Below, one piece after another: positions 7,467-16,590 of a DNA stretch of 28,513 bases. The DNA is from JBEHWX01 sp048498995 (GTDB taxonomy: Bacteria > Bacteroidota > Ignavibacteria > OLB7), in NCBI GenBank assembly GCA_048498995.1, contig JBEHWX010000079.1, positions 1 to 28,513 on the forward strand. The letters are read 5' to 3'. Below the pieces are notes generated by a model. That model was not told where the DNA came from. It worked only from the letters and a program-made list of their open reading frames with translations, and ran no database searches. The translations under genes and the position numbers were made by a program. Numbering within the stretch: position 1 is the stretch's first letter; each line of letters begins with the position of its first letter.

Positions 7467-8372
7467 ATGGCAGCTACATCAGAGACGCGGGGCAGCGGCG
7501 ACGCCCCGCTGGCATCCTCCCCCGCCGCATCCAACGGCGGATCTCCCATGGGATCCCCCGCGGGGCTCCCCGCCGGAGCGGCATCCGCACGCCTTCCCCG
7601 GCTCTCGATCTGCATGATCGCCCGGAACGAGGGAGCCAACATCGGCGCCACGCTCGACTCGGTCGACGGCTGGGCCGGCGAGGTGATCGTGATCGACTGC
7701 GAGAGCACCGACGACACGGCCGCGATCGCCGAGCGCCATGGCGCCAGCGTGCATCGCCGGGCGAACAACCCGAACCTGAACGTCAACAAGAACGCGAGCT
7801 TCGACCTGGCCGCCGGCGAGTGGATCCTCTGCCTGGATGCCGACGAGATCATGCCGGAGGAGCTGAAGCGGGAGATCGAGGAGCTGGTGGCCAGGAATCC
7901 GGCCGAGAACGGCTTCAAGATCCCCCGGCGCAATTTCTACTTCGGCACCCCGCTGATGCACGGCGGCAACTATCCGGACAAACAGCTCCGGCTCTTCCGC
8001 CGCGGCAAGGGACGCTTCCCCGCCGTTCACGTCCATGAGCGGATCACGATCGACGGCGCGGTCGGCGACCTGCGCAATCCCTTCGATCATCATCCCTACC
8101 CGACGATCTCGGTCTGGCTCAGGAAGTTCGATTTCTACACGAGCTTCGAGGCCTCGGTGCTGGAATCGCGCGGGGCCGGACTGGATGCGCGGAGCGCGCG
8201 GCATTACATGATCACCCGTCCGCTCCGGCGCTGGCTGGAGCGCCTGTTCCTGAAGGGGGGCATCAAGGACGGCATCCCCGGCATTCTGGCCGCGACGTTC
8301 GACCTGATGAACAACGTGGTCAGCTACGGCAAGTACTGGGAGAAGATGAAGGATCGCAAGGGAGCGATTTAG
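7467..8372 (+). CDS. Family-2 glycosyltransferase, WaaE/KdtX-like
   Basis: The 301-residue protein has a GT-A fold glycosyltransferase domain starting near residue 46 (LSICMIARNE). It contains the acidic motif IDCESTDDT, the metal-binding DADE at 124-127, and LRLFRRGKGR plus VHVHE further on. This pattern matches enzymes that add a sugar to lipopolysaccharide core or surface glycans, such as WaaE/KdtX-type beta-1,4-glucosyltransferases; donor and acceptor are not determined. No membrane segment is evident. The first 45 or so residues are low-complexity Ala/Ser/Gly/Pro, encoded by palindromic GC-rich sequence, and may not be conserved. The real start could be further inside, but no better initiation site is seen. 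It is the first gene of a probable four-gene run with DUF1844, nadK and a thioredoxin-like lipoprotein. Confidence 0.87.
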   Translation: MAATSETRGSGDAPLASSPAASNGGSPMGSPAGLPAGAASARLPRLSICMIARNEGANIGATLDSVDGWAGEVIVIDCESTDDTAAIAERHGASVHRRANNPNLNVNKNASFDLAAGEWILCLDADEIMPEELKREIEELVARNPAENGFKIPRRNFYFGTPLMHGGNYPDKQLRLFRRGKGRFPAVHVHERITIDGAVGDLRNPFDHHPYPTISVWLRKFDFYTSFEASVLESRGAGLDARSARHYMITRPLRRWLERLFLKGGIKDGIPGILAATFDLMNNVVSYGKYWEKMKDRKGAI

Positions 8373-8412
8373 TAGCTTGCATGCGCCCGCGGCCGATGCT
8401 CCCGACAAGGAT

Positions 8413-8440
8413 CTCCGGCCACGGAGCTCCGGCCACGGAG
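8413..8440. repeat. 14-bp tandem repeat of a small hairpin, two copies
   Basis: CTCCGGCCACGGAG occurs twice back to back. Each unit is itself an inverted repeat (CTCCG, GCCA loop, CGGAG). It sits 25 bases before the DUF1844 start codon, between it and the glycosyltransferase gene. Confidence 0.75.
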
Positions 8441-8465
8441 CAAACCTGAATGCTGTGAGGATTCG

Positions 8466-8771
8466 ATGGTGTTCGCGCAACTCGTGATGATGCTCAGGGG
8501 GGAGGCACTCGCCGCGCTCGGCGGCGACGCGCGCGCTTCGCGCGGACGCAAGGATCTGGCCACGGCCAATCAGTTCCTCGACATGCTCCAGATCCTGAAG
8601 CGACGGACCGAGGGGAACCTGACGCGGGACGAGAGCGCGCTGCTCGACGCGACGCTCGACGAAGTCCGCCGCGCCTACGGCAACGCCCTCAACGAGCTCT
8701 CCAACCCCTCGCACCCCGACCGTCCCTACTCCGCAGGCTTCGACGGCGATATCCCGGGGAACCTCGCCTGA
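8466..8771 (+). CDS. DUF1844 domain protein
   Basis: This 101-residue protein shows the DUF1844 pattern: a short hydrophobic helix (FAQLVMMLRGEALAALGG), then a helical part with DLATANQFLDMLQILKRRTEGNLT and an acidic ESALLDATLDEVR helix. Its function is unknown; the family occurs widely in Bacteroidota, Deltaproteobacteria and Planctomycetes as small cytosolic proteins. The start at 8466 has TGAGG five bases upstream. It lies 17 bases before nadK, so it is almost certainly in the same transcript. The C-terminal 20 residues are proline/glycine-rich and probably disordered. Confidence 0.85.
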   Translation: MVFAQLVMMLRGEALAALGGDARASRGRKDLATANQFLDMLQILKRRTEGNLTRDESALLDATLDEVRRAYGNALNELSNPSHPDRPYSAGFDGDIPGNLA

Positions 8772-8788
8772 CTACGCTCCCGACCCGC

Positions 8789-9697
<909 letters not shown>

Positions 9698-9716
9698 ACC
9701 GAAGGAACTACCGACC

Positions 9717-10259
9717 ATGCGCTCTCTTGCTACCATCGCGCTCTGCGCGCTCGCGCTCGCCTTCAGCTCCTGCACCGATTCGCCGACGACGACCGCCGAT
9801 TCGCATCTCGGCAAGATGTCCATCGACGAGTTCCGCGCAAATCAGGCCTACAACGTCTGGTTCTCCTCCGGCTACGCTGCCTATCCCGATCCTCAGAGCA
9901 CCGAGGGGAAGGCCCGCTTCGACGCGGCGATCACCACGCTGAAGTCCGAGATCGATTCGAACACGCATTCGGTGGTGATGGTGGTGAAGCCGACCTGCAG
10001 CTGCCAGCTTACGCAGCTGTACATGCCGCGCGTGCTCAAGGCGCTCGACGCCGTCAATTTCCCGCACGACAAGATCAGCGTCTGGGTAACCGATAACCGC
10101 TTCACCGGCATCGACGAGGTGCGCGACCGCTTCCACCTGAACGACGCCCCGGTCTTCATCATCCTGAAGAACGACGTCGAGAAGGGACGGATCGACAAGA
10201 ACCCGACGACCGGCAAGACCGTCGAGGAGGACCTGGCGAGCTACTTCGCGCAGCAGTAA
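9717..10259 (+). CDS. Thioredoxin-like lipoprotein with a CxC motif
   Basis: The 180-residue product has a lipoprotein signal peptide (MRSLATIALCALALAFSSC, lipid-bearing C19). A thioredoxin-like core follows: the strand SVVMVVKP leads into C94-S-C96, a helix follows, and NDAPVFIIL near residue 142 supplies the usual cis-proline (P145). The fold suggests an envelope thiol-redox or metal-handling role. The CxC spacing instead of CxxC is unusual and may alter redox potential or reflect metal binding. An in-frame ATG at 9681 would overlap nadK and spoil the signal peptide, so 9717 is chosen. It is the last gene of the glycosyltransferase-nadK run and is followed by a strong terminator. Confidence 0.75.
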   Translation: MRSLATIALCALALAFSSCTDSPTTTADSHLGKMSIDEFRANQAYNVWFSSGYAAYPDPQSTEGKARFDAAITTLKSEIDSNTHSVVMVVKPTCSCQLTQLYMPRVLKALDAVNFPHDKISVWVTDNRFTGIDEVRDRFHLNDAPVFIILKNDVEKGRIDKNPTTGKTVEEDLASYFAQQ

Positions 10260-10301
10260 CCGGCTCTCCACGACCGGCCTCGACACGAGACGATCTGCAC
10301 G

Positions 10302-10337
10302 ACCGCCCTCCGCGCCACGCCGCGCGGAGGGCGGTTT
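10302..10337 (+). terminator. Rho-independent terminator of the nadK operon
   Basis: A 13-bp perfect stem (ACCGCCCTCCGCG with its complement at 10323-10335) ends in TTT, followed by CGTTATT. It lies 42 bases after the stop codon of the thioredoxin-like lipoprotein gene and before the convergent ispD. Confidence 0.85.
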
Positions 10338-10431
10338 CGTTATTCGTCGGGATCTCGGAGGTGGGGCGCCGGGGTGATACCCCGGTTCGGAGAGATCGGC
10401 GCCCGTTCCGGATGCCGATGGAGGGCGCGCG

Positions 10432-11124
10432 TTATCCGCGACGCTCGTCCAATGTGCGGCGGGCGCGGTCGAAGTCGCCGGGGAGGGTGATTTTGATGTT
10501 CGCCGGATCCCCTTCCACCGTGACCACCGGACGTCCGAGGTGCTCCACCAGGGAGGCATCGTCGGTGCCGATCACGCCGTCGCGCCGGGCCGCGGCGTAG
10601 GCCTCGCGCAGCAGCGGAAGACGGAATCCCTGCGGCGTCTGCGCCAGCCGGAGCTCGCCGCGCGGGATCGTCGCGATCACGGCGCCGTCGGCATCCACCC
10701 GCTTCACCGTCTCGTTGACCGGGAGCGCCGGAATCGCCGCGCCGTGCCGGCTCGCTCCCTCGATCACCCGCTCGACGAGCGCGCCGCTCACGCAGGGACG
10801 CGCCGCGTCGTGCACGAGCACCAGCTCCACCCCCTCCGGCACCCCCCCGAGCGCGTTGGCGATCGAATGCTGCCGCTCCTCCCCGCCCGGCACGAACGTC
10901 ACGTCGAATCCCGCGGCCGCCGCTTCCGCCTCGGCGCGCCACCGGTCGTCGATCGGGATCACGATCGCGGCGCAGCCGGGATGTCCGGCGAAGGCGCGGA
11001 TCGCGTGGCGGAGCACCGGCTCGCCGGCCAGCTCCACGTACTGCTTGGGAATGTCCCGTCCGGACCGGGAGCCGGTCCCGGCCGCGGGAATGATGACGGC
11101 GAAGGAGATCGTCGCGGGTCGCAT
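10432..11124 (-). CDS. ispD: 2-C-methyl-D-erythritol 4-phosphate cytidylyltransferase
   Basis: IspD joins CTP and MEP to form CDP-methylerythritol, the third step of the non-mevalonate isoprenoid pathway. The 230-residue protein has the N-terminal nucleotide-binding motif PAAGTGSRSG with R20 and K27, the same positions as the catalytic residues of the E. coli enzyme. It also has VHDAARP at 104-110, the TPQGF motif at 163-167 and NIKIT near 209-213. The length is standard. The frame stays open far upstream on this strand because of GC bias; ATG 11124 gives the canonical N-terminus. No other isoprenoid gene is adjacent. The gene is divergent from the secreted protein at 11443, with a 15-bp repeat array between them. 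Confidence 0.95.
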   Translation of the reverse strand: MRPATISFAVIIPAAGTGSRSGRDIPKQYVELAGEPVLRHAIRAFAGHPGCAAIVIPIDDRWRAEAEAAAAGFDVTFVPGGEERQHSIANALGGVPEGVELVLVHDAARPCVSGALVERVIEGASRHGAAIPALPVNETVKRVDADGAVIATIPRGELRLAQTPQGFRLPLLREAYAAARRDGVIGTDDASLVEHLGRPVVTVEGDPANIKITLPGDFDRARRTLDERRG

Positions 11125-11442
11125 CCGAGAAGGGAAGGAATCTGAATGATTGCCGGAGCGCGCGCCGAGATCACGATCGGCACGGCGCTCCCGAAGAGGC
11201 GCAATATAGTCCCCTCCGGAGAGGAGCGCGCCGGCCACGAAGCCCGGGATCACGAAGCCCGGGATCACGAAGCCCGGGGTCACGAAGCCCGGGAGGGGGA
11301 CCTTCTTTCGTCGCGCCGCCACGCTTCGGCGGCGCCGCTCGATGAAGCGCCGGGGAGGCGCGTCGGAATGGGGAATGGTAACAACCTCCAGAGCGCTTGC
11401 CTTCGGCTCCCTGGGGAGCGATATTCTCGCGACAATGAATTC
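11125..11442. other. Divergent intergenic region with a repeat array
   Basis: This 318-base gap between ispD and the next plus-strand gene contains the 15-bp repeat array at 11236-11292. I see no convincing promoter of either polarity and no gene. The open frames that span it arise from the repeat and from GC bias. Confidence 0.5.
11236..11292. repeat. 15-bp tandem repeat, about four copies
   Basis: CACGAAGCCCGGGAT is repeated three times with one substitution in the third copy, followed by a partial fourth. Each unit carries the palindrome CCCGGG. The array lies in the divergent gap between ispD and the secreted protein gene. Confidence 0.88.
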
Positions 11443-12411
11443 ATGGTGGTGACCGGCATCGCACAGCTCTCCCAGATATCGACATTCCCACGGCGTATCC
11501 TCGGCCGAGGATACGCCATGGCCTCGCTCCTCCTCTCCCTGGGCGCGACGGCTCCGGCCATGGCCCAGGAGCTTCCGGCCAGCACCACCCCGCGCGGCGT
11601 GATCTTCGCCTTCCTTTCCGAGACCGCTTCCCCGCTCGACACGATCCCCCGCGATCGCTTCCGCGCGAGGTTGGCCGGCGAGCTGGCCTCGATCTCCCCG
11701 GTCTCCTTCAAGGGACTCGTTCCCCAGGAGGCCGATATCGAGATCGACACGATCTTCACGCTCCCCTCCCCCGGCCCGACCCCGCGTCTGGCCGCCTACG
11801 CGACCATCCGGACCCCGAAGGATATCGAACAGATCTATCTCTATTGTCGGGGCGATTCCCTCTGGCGACTGGAGGCGGTCCAGCAGTTCCCGACGGCCAT
11901 TCAGCGGAAGCTGATCCGCAGGACGATCGGCGATCTGGACACGAGCGCCCCGGACGGCCAGCTGAAGCTGCGCGACATGGAGCGCCTTCTGCTGCCGGAC
12001 GACAGCCTGATCCGCGCCTTCGATGACGCCAGGGCCGACGCCGAGAAGGTGATCCGCCGGCTGGAGCGGGGGAAGATGTGGAACGACTTCCCCCTGCGGG
12101 AGGTGGATTTCGGGAAGGTGGAGGAGTACCGTGAGCTGGACGATGACATCACCGATGCCCGACGGATTTTCTATCAGGTGGACCGTCCGTCGCTGGAGCG
12201 GCTGAAGTCGCGGCTCGGGATCGAGCGGGTGGCGCGCGATCCGCTCCATCCGGGGGTGATACTGCTGGAGATCGGGGGATTGCCGGAGCGGAGCTACGGC
12301 TACCTCTACGCCCCCACCCCCTCGGCGCTCCCGCCGATCGCGCCGGACGGCTACATGATGCTCCGGCCGGTGACCGGACGGTGGTGGCTCTACAAGAGGA
12401 TCGGGAGCTGA
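11443..12411 (+). CDS. Secreted protein of unknown function
   Basis: I do not recognise this 322-residue protein. Its N-terminus is a long signal peptide: a basic stretch around RRILGRG, a hydrophobic core MASLLLSLGATAPA, and probable cleavage after AMA at residue 41. The mature part is charged and mostly helical in the middle (LIRRTIGDLDT through VIRRLERGKMWND). It ends in a beta-rich segment with several aromatic residues (MMLRPVTGRWWLYKRI). No cysteine pairs, catalytic motif or membrane anchor are apparent. A periplasmic location is likely. The start at 11443 was preferred over upstream codons because those read through repeats. An internal ATG at 11518 would also give a signal peptide. 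Confidence 0.7.
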   Translation: MVVTGIAQLSQISTFPRRILGRGYAMASLLLSLGATAPAMAQELPASTTPRGVIFAFLSETASPLDTIPRDRFRARLAGELASISPVSFKGLVPQEADIEIDTIFTLPSPGPTPRLAAYATIRTPKDIEQIYLYCRGDSLWRLEAVQQFPTAIQRKLIRRTIGDLDTSAPDGQLKLRDMERLLLPDDSLIRAFDDARADAEKVIRRLERGKMWNDFPLREVDFGKVEEYRELDDDITDARRIFYQVDRPSLERLKSRLGIERVARDPLHPGVILLEIGGLPERSYGYLYAPTPSALPPIAPDGYMMLRPVTGRWWLYKRIGS

Positions 12412-12451
12412 CCGGCTCCGGCACGTCCACCACGCGCCTCCGGATCGGCAA

Positions 12452-12490
12452 CCGATCCGGAGATCCGATCCGGAGATCCGATCGGAAGAT
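12452..12490. repeat. 13-bp tandem repeat, three copies
   Basis: CCGATCCGGAGAT occurs twice exactly and once with changes, in the gap upstream of nuoG. The units contain ATCCGGAT-like and GGAGATC-type palindromic pieces. Confidence 0.75.
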
Positions 12491-12592
12491 CCCCTCGGGA
12501 GATCTCCTTCCGGGCGGGGGCCGGGAACAGCTTGTAACGTCCGGGCCGCCCGGTATTTCGCTCGGACACTTCTACATTCTTTTACTTCGTCG

Positions 12593-12600
12593 TAGTTTTG
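12593..12600 (+). promoter_or_regulatory. Bacteroidota-type -7 element for nuoG
   Basis: TAGTTTTG matches TAnnTTTG exactly, in an AT-richer pocket of an otherwise GC-rich gap. The expected -33 position holds CTTC rather than TTTG, 20 bases upstream. Transcription starting near 12607 would give a leader of about 158 bases. Confidence 0.55.
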
Positions 12601-12764
12601 CGGGCTACCGAGCAGGGTCCGGCGTGGATGCCCCCCTCCGGTGGCCCGTCCGACTGCGCCGCCCCATGTATCCCTTGGCGGGATATCCCACGGGGCACCT
12701 CCGATGCCCGGGGCCGACGCCCATGGCGCGGAGCACATCAGCAACGCCAAGCAAGAGAATCACA

Positions 12765-14495
12765 ATGCCAACGATCACAATAGATGGCAAGGTCATCGAG
12801 TGCGCTGCCGGCAAGACCGTCATCGAGGCCGCGCTCGAGAATGGTATCGATGTTCCCCATTTCTGCTGGCATCCGGCGCTGAGCGTGGCGGGCAACTGCC
12901 GCATGTGCCTGGTGGAGATCGAGAAGATGCCGAAGCTGGCGATCGCCTGCTCCACGCTGGTGGCCGACGGCATGGTGGTCCATACGAAGAATCAGCGGGC
13001 GACCGGCGCGCAGGAGTCGATCATGGAGTTCCTCCTGATCAACCACCCGCTCGACTGCCCGATCTGCGACGAGGCCGGCCAGTGCAAGCTCCAGGATTAC
13101 GCCTTCAGCCACGGCCGCGGCGAAAGCCGCTTCTCCGAGGAGAAGGTCCACAAGGACAAGCGGGTGCCGCTCGGCCCGGAAGTCCTGTTCGACGGTGAGC
13201 GCTGCATCTCCTGCTCCCGCTGCATCCGCTTCTCCAGCGAGATCGCCGAGCAGCCGGCCCTCACCTTCGTCAACCGCGGCGATCATGTCTCGATCGAGAC
13301 CTTCCCCGGAACGGAGCTGGACAACCCGTATTCGATGAACGTGATCGACATCTGCCCGGTCGGCGCGCTCACCTCCCGCGATTTCCGCTTCAAGGCCCGC
13401 GTCTGGGACATGTCGTTCAACGACACCATCTGCCCCGGATGCGCCCGCGGCTGCAACACCTACGCCGGCGTCCGGAACAACGAGATCCTCCGTCTCGAGC
13501 CCCGCACGAACATGAAGGTCAACCAGTACTGGATGTGCGACCCGGGACGCCTGAACGAGTTCCCCTACGTCAACGACAACCGCGTCGAGCGCCCGATCGT
13601 CCGCCGCGACGGCGAGCAGACCGAGGTCGGGTGGACCGATGCCATCGCCGCCGTGGCCGCCGCGCTCAAGAGCGTGAAGCCGCAGGAGATCGCCTTCATC
13701 AGCTCGCCGTTCGCCACCGTCGAGGAGAATTATCTCTTCGCCCGCCTGGCGCGCGAGGTGGTCGGCTCCAACGAGGTCGAGTTCCTCCGCTACGTCGATC
13801 CGGCCTTCGGCGACAAGAAGCTCCGCATGGCCGACCGCACGCCGAACACCCGTGGCGCCATCGCCGTCGGCGCCGGAGCCGAGAAGGGCTCGCTCGACAT
13901 GGCCGGCCTGGTGGCCGCCATCAACGCCGGCAAGATCAAGGTGGTCTACTCCCTGGATCAGGCGCTCCCGGTCGACGATGTCTTCAGCGCCGCCGCCGGT
14001 CAGCTCCAGGCCCTGATCGTCCACGCCTGGAACCACACGCCGCTGGTCGCGATGGCCGATATCGTCCTGGCCACCTCCAGCTACGCCGAGAAGGAAGGAA
14101 CGTTCGTCAACGGCACCGGCATGGTGCAGCACTTCGTGCCGGCGGTGGTGACCCAGGAGAACGAGCGCCTGATGGGAATGAAGATGTCCCGCCTGGACAA
14201 GTTCGGCTCCTACAACGACCGCTGGACCCACGGCGAGCGCCGCGAGTGCCGTCCGGCATGGCAGATCCTCCAGTCGATCGCCCGTCAGATGGGAACCCGC
14301 TGGGACTACAAGTGGACCGAGGATATCTTCGCGGAGGTCGCCGCGCGCATCCCGGCCTTCAAGGGGATGAGCTATCAGCAGCTGGACGAGCTGTTCGGCG
14401 CCGAGCTGGGACGTGGCGATCGTCAGACGCCGCACGGCCCGGTCTACGTGCCGCACCACTTCCGTCCGCAGGTGATGGAAGAGGTGAAGCCGTAA
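12765..14495 (+). CDS. nuoG: NADH-quinone oxidoreductase subunit G
   Basis: NuoG is the iron-sulfur electron wire of complex I. The 576-residue protein shows a plant-type 2Fe-2S site (C34, C45, C48, C62), a His/Cys 4Fe-4S site (H94, C98, C101, C107), a further 4Fe-4S site (C147, C150, C153, C197) and the molybdopterin-domain 4Fe-4S site (C223, C226, C230, C258). A reduced molybdopterin-oxidoreductase-like region follows, up to about residue 520. E. coli NuoG is about 900 residues, so the C-terminal domain is much shorter here, a state also known in other lineages. ATG 12765 gives the canonical ferredoxin start; the open frame further upstream is leader. nuoH begins 252 bases after its stop, and subunits E and F are not in the window. 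Confidence 0.94.
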   Translation: MPTITIDGKVIECAAGKTVIEAALENGIDVPHFCWHPALSVAGNCRMCLVEIEKMPKLAIACSTLVADGMVVHTKNQRATGAQESIMEFLLINHPLDCPICDEAGQCKLQDYAFSHGRGESRFSEEKVHKDKRVPLGPEVLFDGERCISCSRCIRFSSEIAEQPALTFVNRGDHVSIETFPGTELDNPYSMNVIDICPVGALTSRDFRFKARVWDMSFNDTICPGCARGCNTYAGVRNNEILRLEPRTNMKVNQYWMCDPGRLNEFPYVNDNRVERPIVRRDGEQTEVGWTDAIAAVAAALKSVKPQEIAFISSPFATVEENYLFARLAREVVGSNEVEFLRYVDPAFGDKKLRMADRTPNTRGAIAVGAGAEKGSLDMAGLVAAINAGKIKVVYSLDQALPVDDVFSAAAGQLQALIVHAWNHTPLVAMADIVLATSSYAEKEGTFVNGTGMVQHFVPAVVTQENERLMGMKMSRLDKFGSYNDRWTHGERRECRPAWQILQSIARQMGTRWDYKWTEDIFAEVAARIPAFKGMSYQQLDELFGAELGRGDRQTPHGPVYVPHHFRPQVMEEVKP

Positions 14496-14747
14496 GATTC
14501 CGCGTCGCGCCCCGAGGCGCGCGCACTGTCGTTCCCGGCGTTCTTGCAACATCCGCGGCGGGATGATCGCGGGCTCCCCCTCGGGGGCCGAACGATCCTC
14601 TCGCCGCTCCGTTCCCCGCTCCGTTGCCGGCCCCGGCGCGCCGATCCGCTCGACGCCCGCGGCCATGGGGCGCACTCCGGTCGGATGGCGATCTCCCGGA
14701 TCGCTTTCCCTCCCTGTCCATTCAGATACATCCGAACAGCCAGAATC
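14496..14747 (+). other. Spacer between nuoG and nuoH
   Basis: The spacer is GC-rich with small palindromes (for example CTCCCCCTCGGGGG near 14574) and an imperfect 11-bp repeat (CCGCTCCGTTC, from about 14604). A weak hairpin without a T-tract follows nuoG. No gene and no clear promoter are visible. Confidence 0.4.
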
Positions 14748-15803
14748 ATGACGCTGATAGACGTAGTCGTCCTTCTGATCAAGGTTTTCATCGTCCTGCA
14801 CATCTTCCTGATCGGGGCGGCGTATGTCGTTCTGATGGAGCGCAAGGTGTCGGCCTGGATCCAGAACCGTGTCGGCCCGAACCGGGTCGGATGGCGCGGA
14901 TCGCTCCAGTCGTTCGCCGACGTGCTCAAGCTGGTGCTGAAGGAGGACGTGGTGCCGGAGCAGGCCAGCCCGGGGTTTCACTTCCTGGCGCCGGTGATCT
15001 CGATCGCCATCGCGATCGCGGTCTGGGCGGTGATCCCCTTCGCGGCTCCCTTCACGGTCAACGGGTACGACGTGGTGCCGACGATCGCCCCGAGCCTGAA
15101 CACCGGGCTGCTGATCTTCCTGGCGCTCTCCTCGCTCGGCGTCTACGGCATCACGCTGGCCGGATGGTCCTCGAACAACAAGTATTCGCTTCTCGGCGGA
15201 CTCCGCTCCTCGGCGCAGATGATCAGCTACGAGCTCTCGATGGGGCTGTCGCTGATCGGGATGATGCTGATCATGGGATCGCTGGACATCACGACCATCG
15301 TGTCGCAGCAGGGGGGCTACTGGTTCGGCTGGCTGCCGCGCTGGAACGTGCTGGTGCAGCCGATCGGCTTCCTGGTGTTCCTGGTGGCGGCCTTCGCCGA
15401 GACCAACCGCGCGCCGTTCGACCTTGCCGAGGCCGAGCCGGAGCTGGTCGGCGGCTTCCACACCGAGTACACCGGCCTGAAGTTCGGCCTCTTCTTCCTG
15501 GCCGAGTACGGCAACGTGATCCTGATGTCGGCGCTGATGGCCACCCTCTTCTTCGGCGGCTATCACTTCCCGTGGGTCGAGGATCTGAAGTTCTTCCAGG
15601 AGCACGACGTGCTGCGCGCCCTGCTGCAGTTCGGCGCCCTGTTCCTGAAGGCGCTCTTCCTGATCTTCTTCTTCATCTGGGTCCGCTGGTCGATCCCGAG
15701 ATTCCGCTACGATCAGCTCATGTCGCTCGGCTGGAAGGTGATGTTCCCGCTGGCGCTGGCCAACGTGGTGGTCACCGCGATCATCCTCGGGCTGCTGAAG
15801 TAA
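14748..15803 (+). CDS. nuoH: NADH-quinone oxidoreductase subunit H
   Basis: NuoH is the membrane subunit of complex I that forms the quinone channel at the junction with the peripheral arm. The 351-residue protein has about eight membrane helices and the conserved landmarks MERKVSAWIQNRVGPNRVG near residue 30, ALSSLGVYGI, and the acidic loop FAETNRAPFDLAEAEPELV followed by GFHTEY. Length is typical. ATG 14748 gives the standard short N-terminal tail before the first helix. Earlier in-frame codons belong to the 252-base gap after nuoG, which contains no Shine-Dalgarno. nuoI follows after 166 bases. Confidence 0.96.
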   Translation: MTLIDVVVLLIKVFIVLHIFLIGAAYVVLMERKVSAWIQNRVGPNRVGWRGSLQSFADVLKLVLKEDVVPEQASPGFHFLAPVISIAIAIAVWAVIPFAAPFTVNGYDVVPTIAPSLNTGLLIFLALSSLGVYGITLAGWSSNNKYSLLGGLRSSAQMISYELSMGLSLIGMMLIMGSLDITTIVSQQGGYWFGWLPRWNVLVQPIGFLVFLVAAFAETNRAPFDLAEAEPELVGGFHTEYTGLKFGLFFLAEYGNVILMSALMATLFFGGYHFPWVEDLKFFQEHDVLRALLQFGALFLKALFLIFFFIWVRWSIPRFRYDQLMSLGWKVMFPLALANVVVTAIILGLLK

Positions 15804-15969
15804 GCCCGGGGACGCCGACCCGATTTTTCCCCTCCCGGCCGGGCACTACCCTCCGGGAACAAACGTTGATTCAGAGACGCCGCGCCCGTTCGGGGGCGAG
15901 AGCCGATTCCGGCGGCCGGAATCCCTCAGACGCAGAGATATCTGGAACCGAGAGACTCTAGAGACATAT

Positions 15970-16476
15970 ATGGCAACCAAGACCGTAACGACCACCCAGA
16001 ACAAGCGCCTGACTTTCTGGGAGAAGATCTATCTGCCGGAGATCGCCCGCGGGCTGGTGCTGACCCTCAAGCAGATGCGTCAGCCGAAGTTCACCCGCGA
16101 GTACCCGGAGGAAGTCTACATCCCGGCCGGCAGCTACCGCGGCCGCCCGGTGCTGGTGCAGGAAGAGTATGGCGAGCGCTGCGTCGCCTGCGGCCTCTGC
16201 TCCCGCGTCTGCCCGGCGATCGCCATCGAGGTGCAGGCGGCCGAGACCGAGCTCGAAAAGGAGCGCTACCCGGTCAAGTTCGAGATCAACATGCTCCGCT
16301 GCATCTTCTGCGGCTACTGCGAGGAAGTCTGCCCCGAGGAGGCGATCGTGATGTCGAAGGACTACGAGCTGGTCTTCGATCGTCCGGAGGATGCCATCTT
16401 CGGCAAGGACAAGCTCCTCGTGCCGGCCGCGCGGCTCCAGGAGCGCCTGGAGTGGCTCCGTCAGTACAAGGGATGA
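15970..16476 (+). CDS. nuoI: NADH-quinone oxidoreductase subunit I
   Basis: NuoI carries two 4Fe-4S clusters (N6a and N6b) that pass electrons to N2 in the peripheral arm of complex I. The 168-residue protein has the paired ferredoxin motifs CVACGLCSRVCP (C71, C74, C77, C81) and CIFCGYCEEVCP (C111, C114, C117, C121). The N-terminal helix (IARGLVLTLKQM) contacts the membrane arm in known structures. The start at 15970 follows an AT-rich ACATAT rather than a Shine-Dalgarno. No nuoJ-N genes follow; the next gene is an unrelated lipoprotein, so the remaining subunits must be encoded elsewhere. Confidence 0.96.
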   Translation: MATKTVTTTQNKRLTFWEKIYLPEIARGLVLTLKQMRQPKFTREYPEEVYIPAGSYRGRPVLVQEEYGERCVACGLCSRVCPAIAIEVQAAETELEKERYPVKFEINMLRCIFCGYCEEVCPEEAIVMSKDYELVFDRPEDAIFGKDKLLVPAARLQERLEWLRQYKG

Positions 16477-16590
16477 TTCCCGACGAGGGATGATCGACCG
16501 CCCCCGTTACGCGAGGAGATGACCGGTGTCACCGGTATGAGCAGCACCCACTTGCCAAGCTCACCCTTCTCGCAACAATCGGGTGTCGTC

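Larger units (their letters stand above)
12412..12764 (+). other. nuoG upstream region
   Basis: This 353-base gap contains the 13-bp repeat at 12452-12490, the -7 element at 12593-12600 and a leader of about 158 bases. The leader is rich in small palindromic GGGATATCCC-like blocks around 12660-12710. No gene is seen, although the nuoG frame remains open across the region. Confidence 0.5.

Noticed and set aside
7294..7617. Small plus-strand protein with repeated SDGC motifs
   Set aside because: The motif is only the translation of the 12-bp DNA repeat, and the frame overlaps the glycosyltransferase start.
10432..12750. 772-codon version of ispD on the minus strand
   Set aside because: Only the last 230 codons encode IspD. 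The upstream part is antisense to the secreted protein at 11443 and includes the 15-bp repeat.
12738..15605. 955-codon open frame on the minus strand across nuoG and nuoH
   Set aside because: It is antisense to two unmistakable complex I genes, its composition is Arg/Gly/Ala/His-rich, and it shows no domain. Long antisense frames are expected at this GC content.
16519..16590. Upstream ATG for the small lipoprotein at 16591
   Set aside because: GAGGAG directly touches that ATG with no spacing, and the longer form would put 24 polar residues before the lipoprotein signal.
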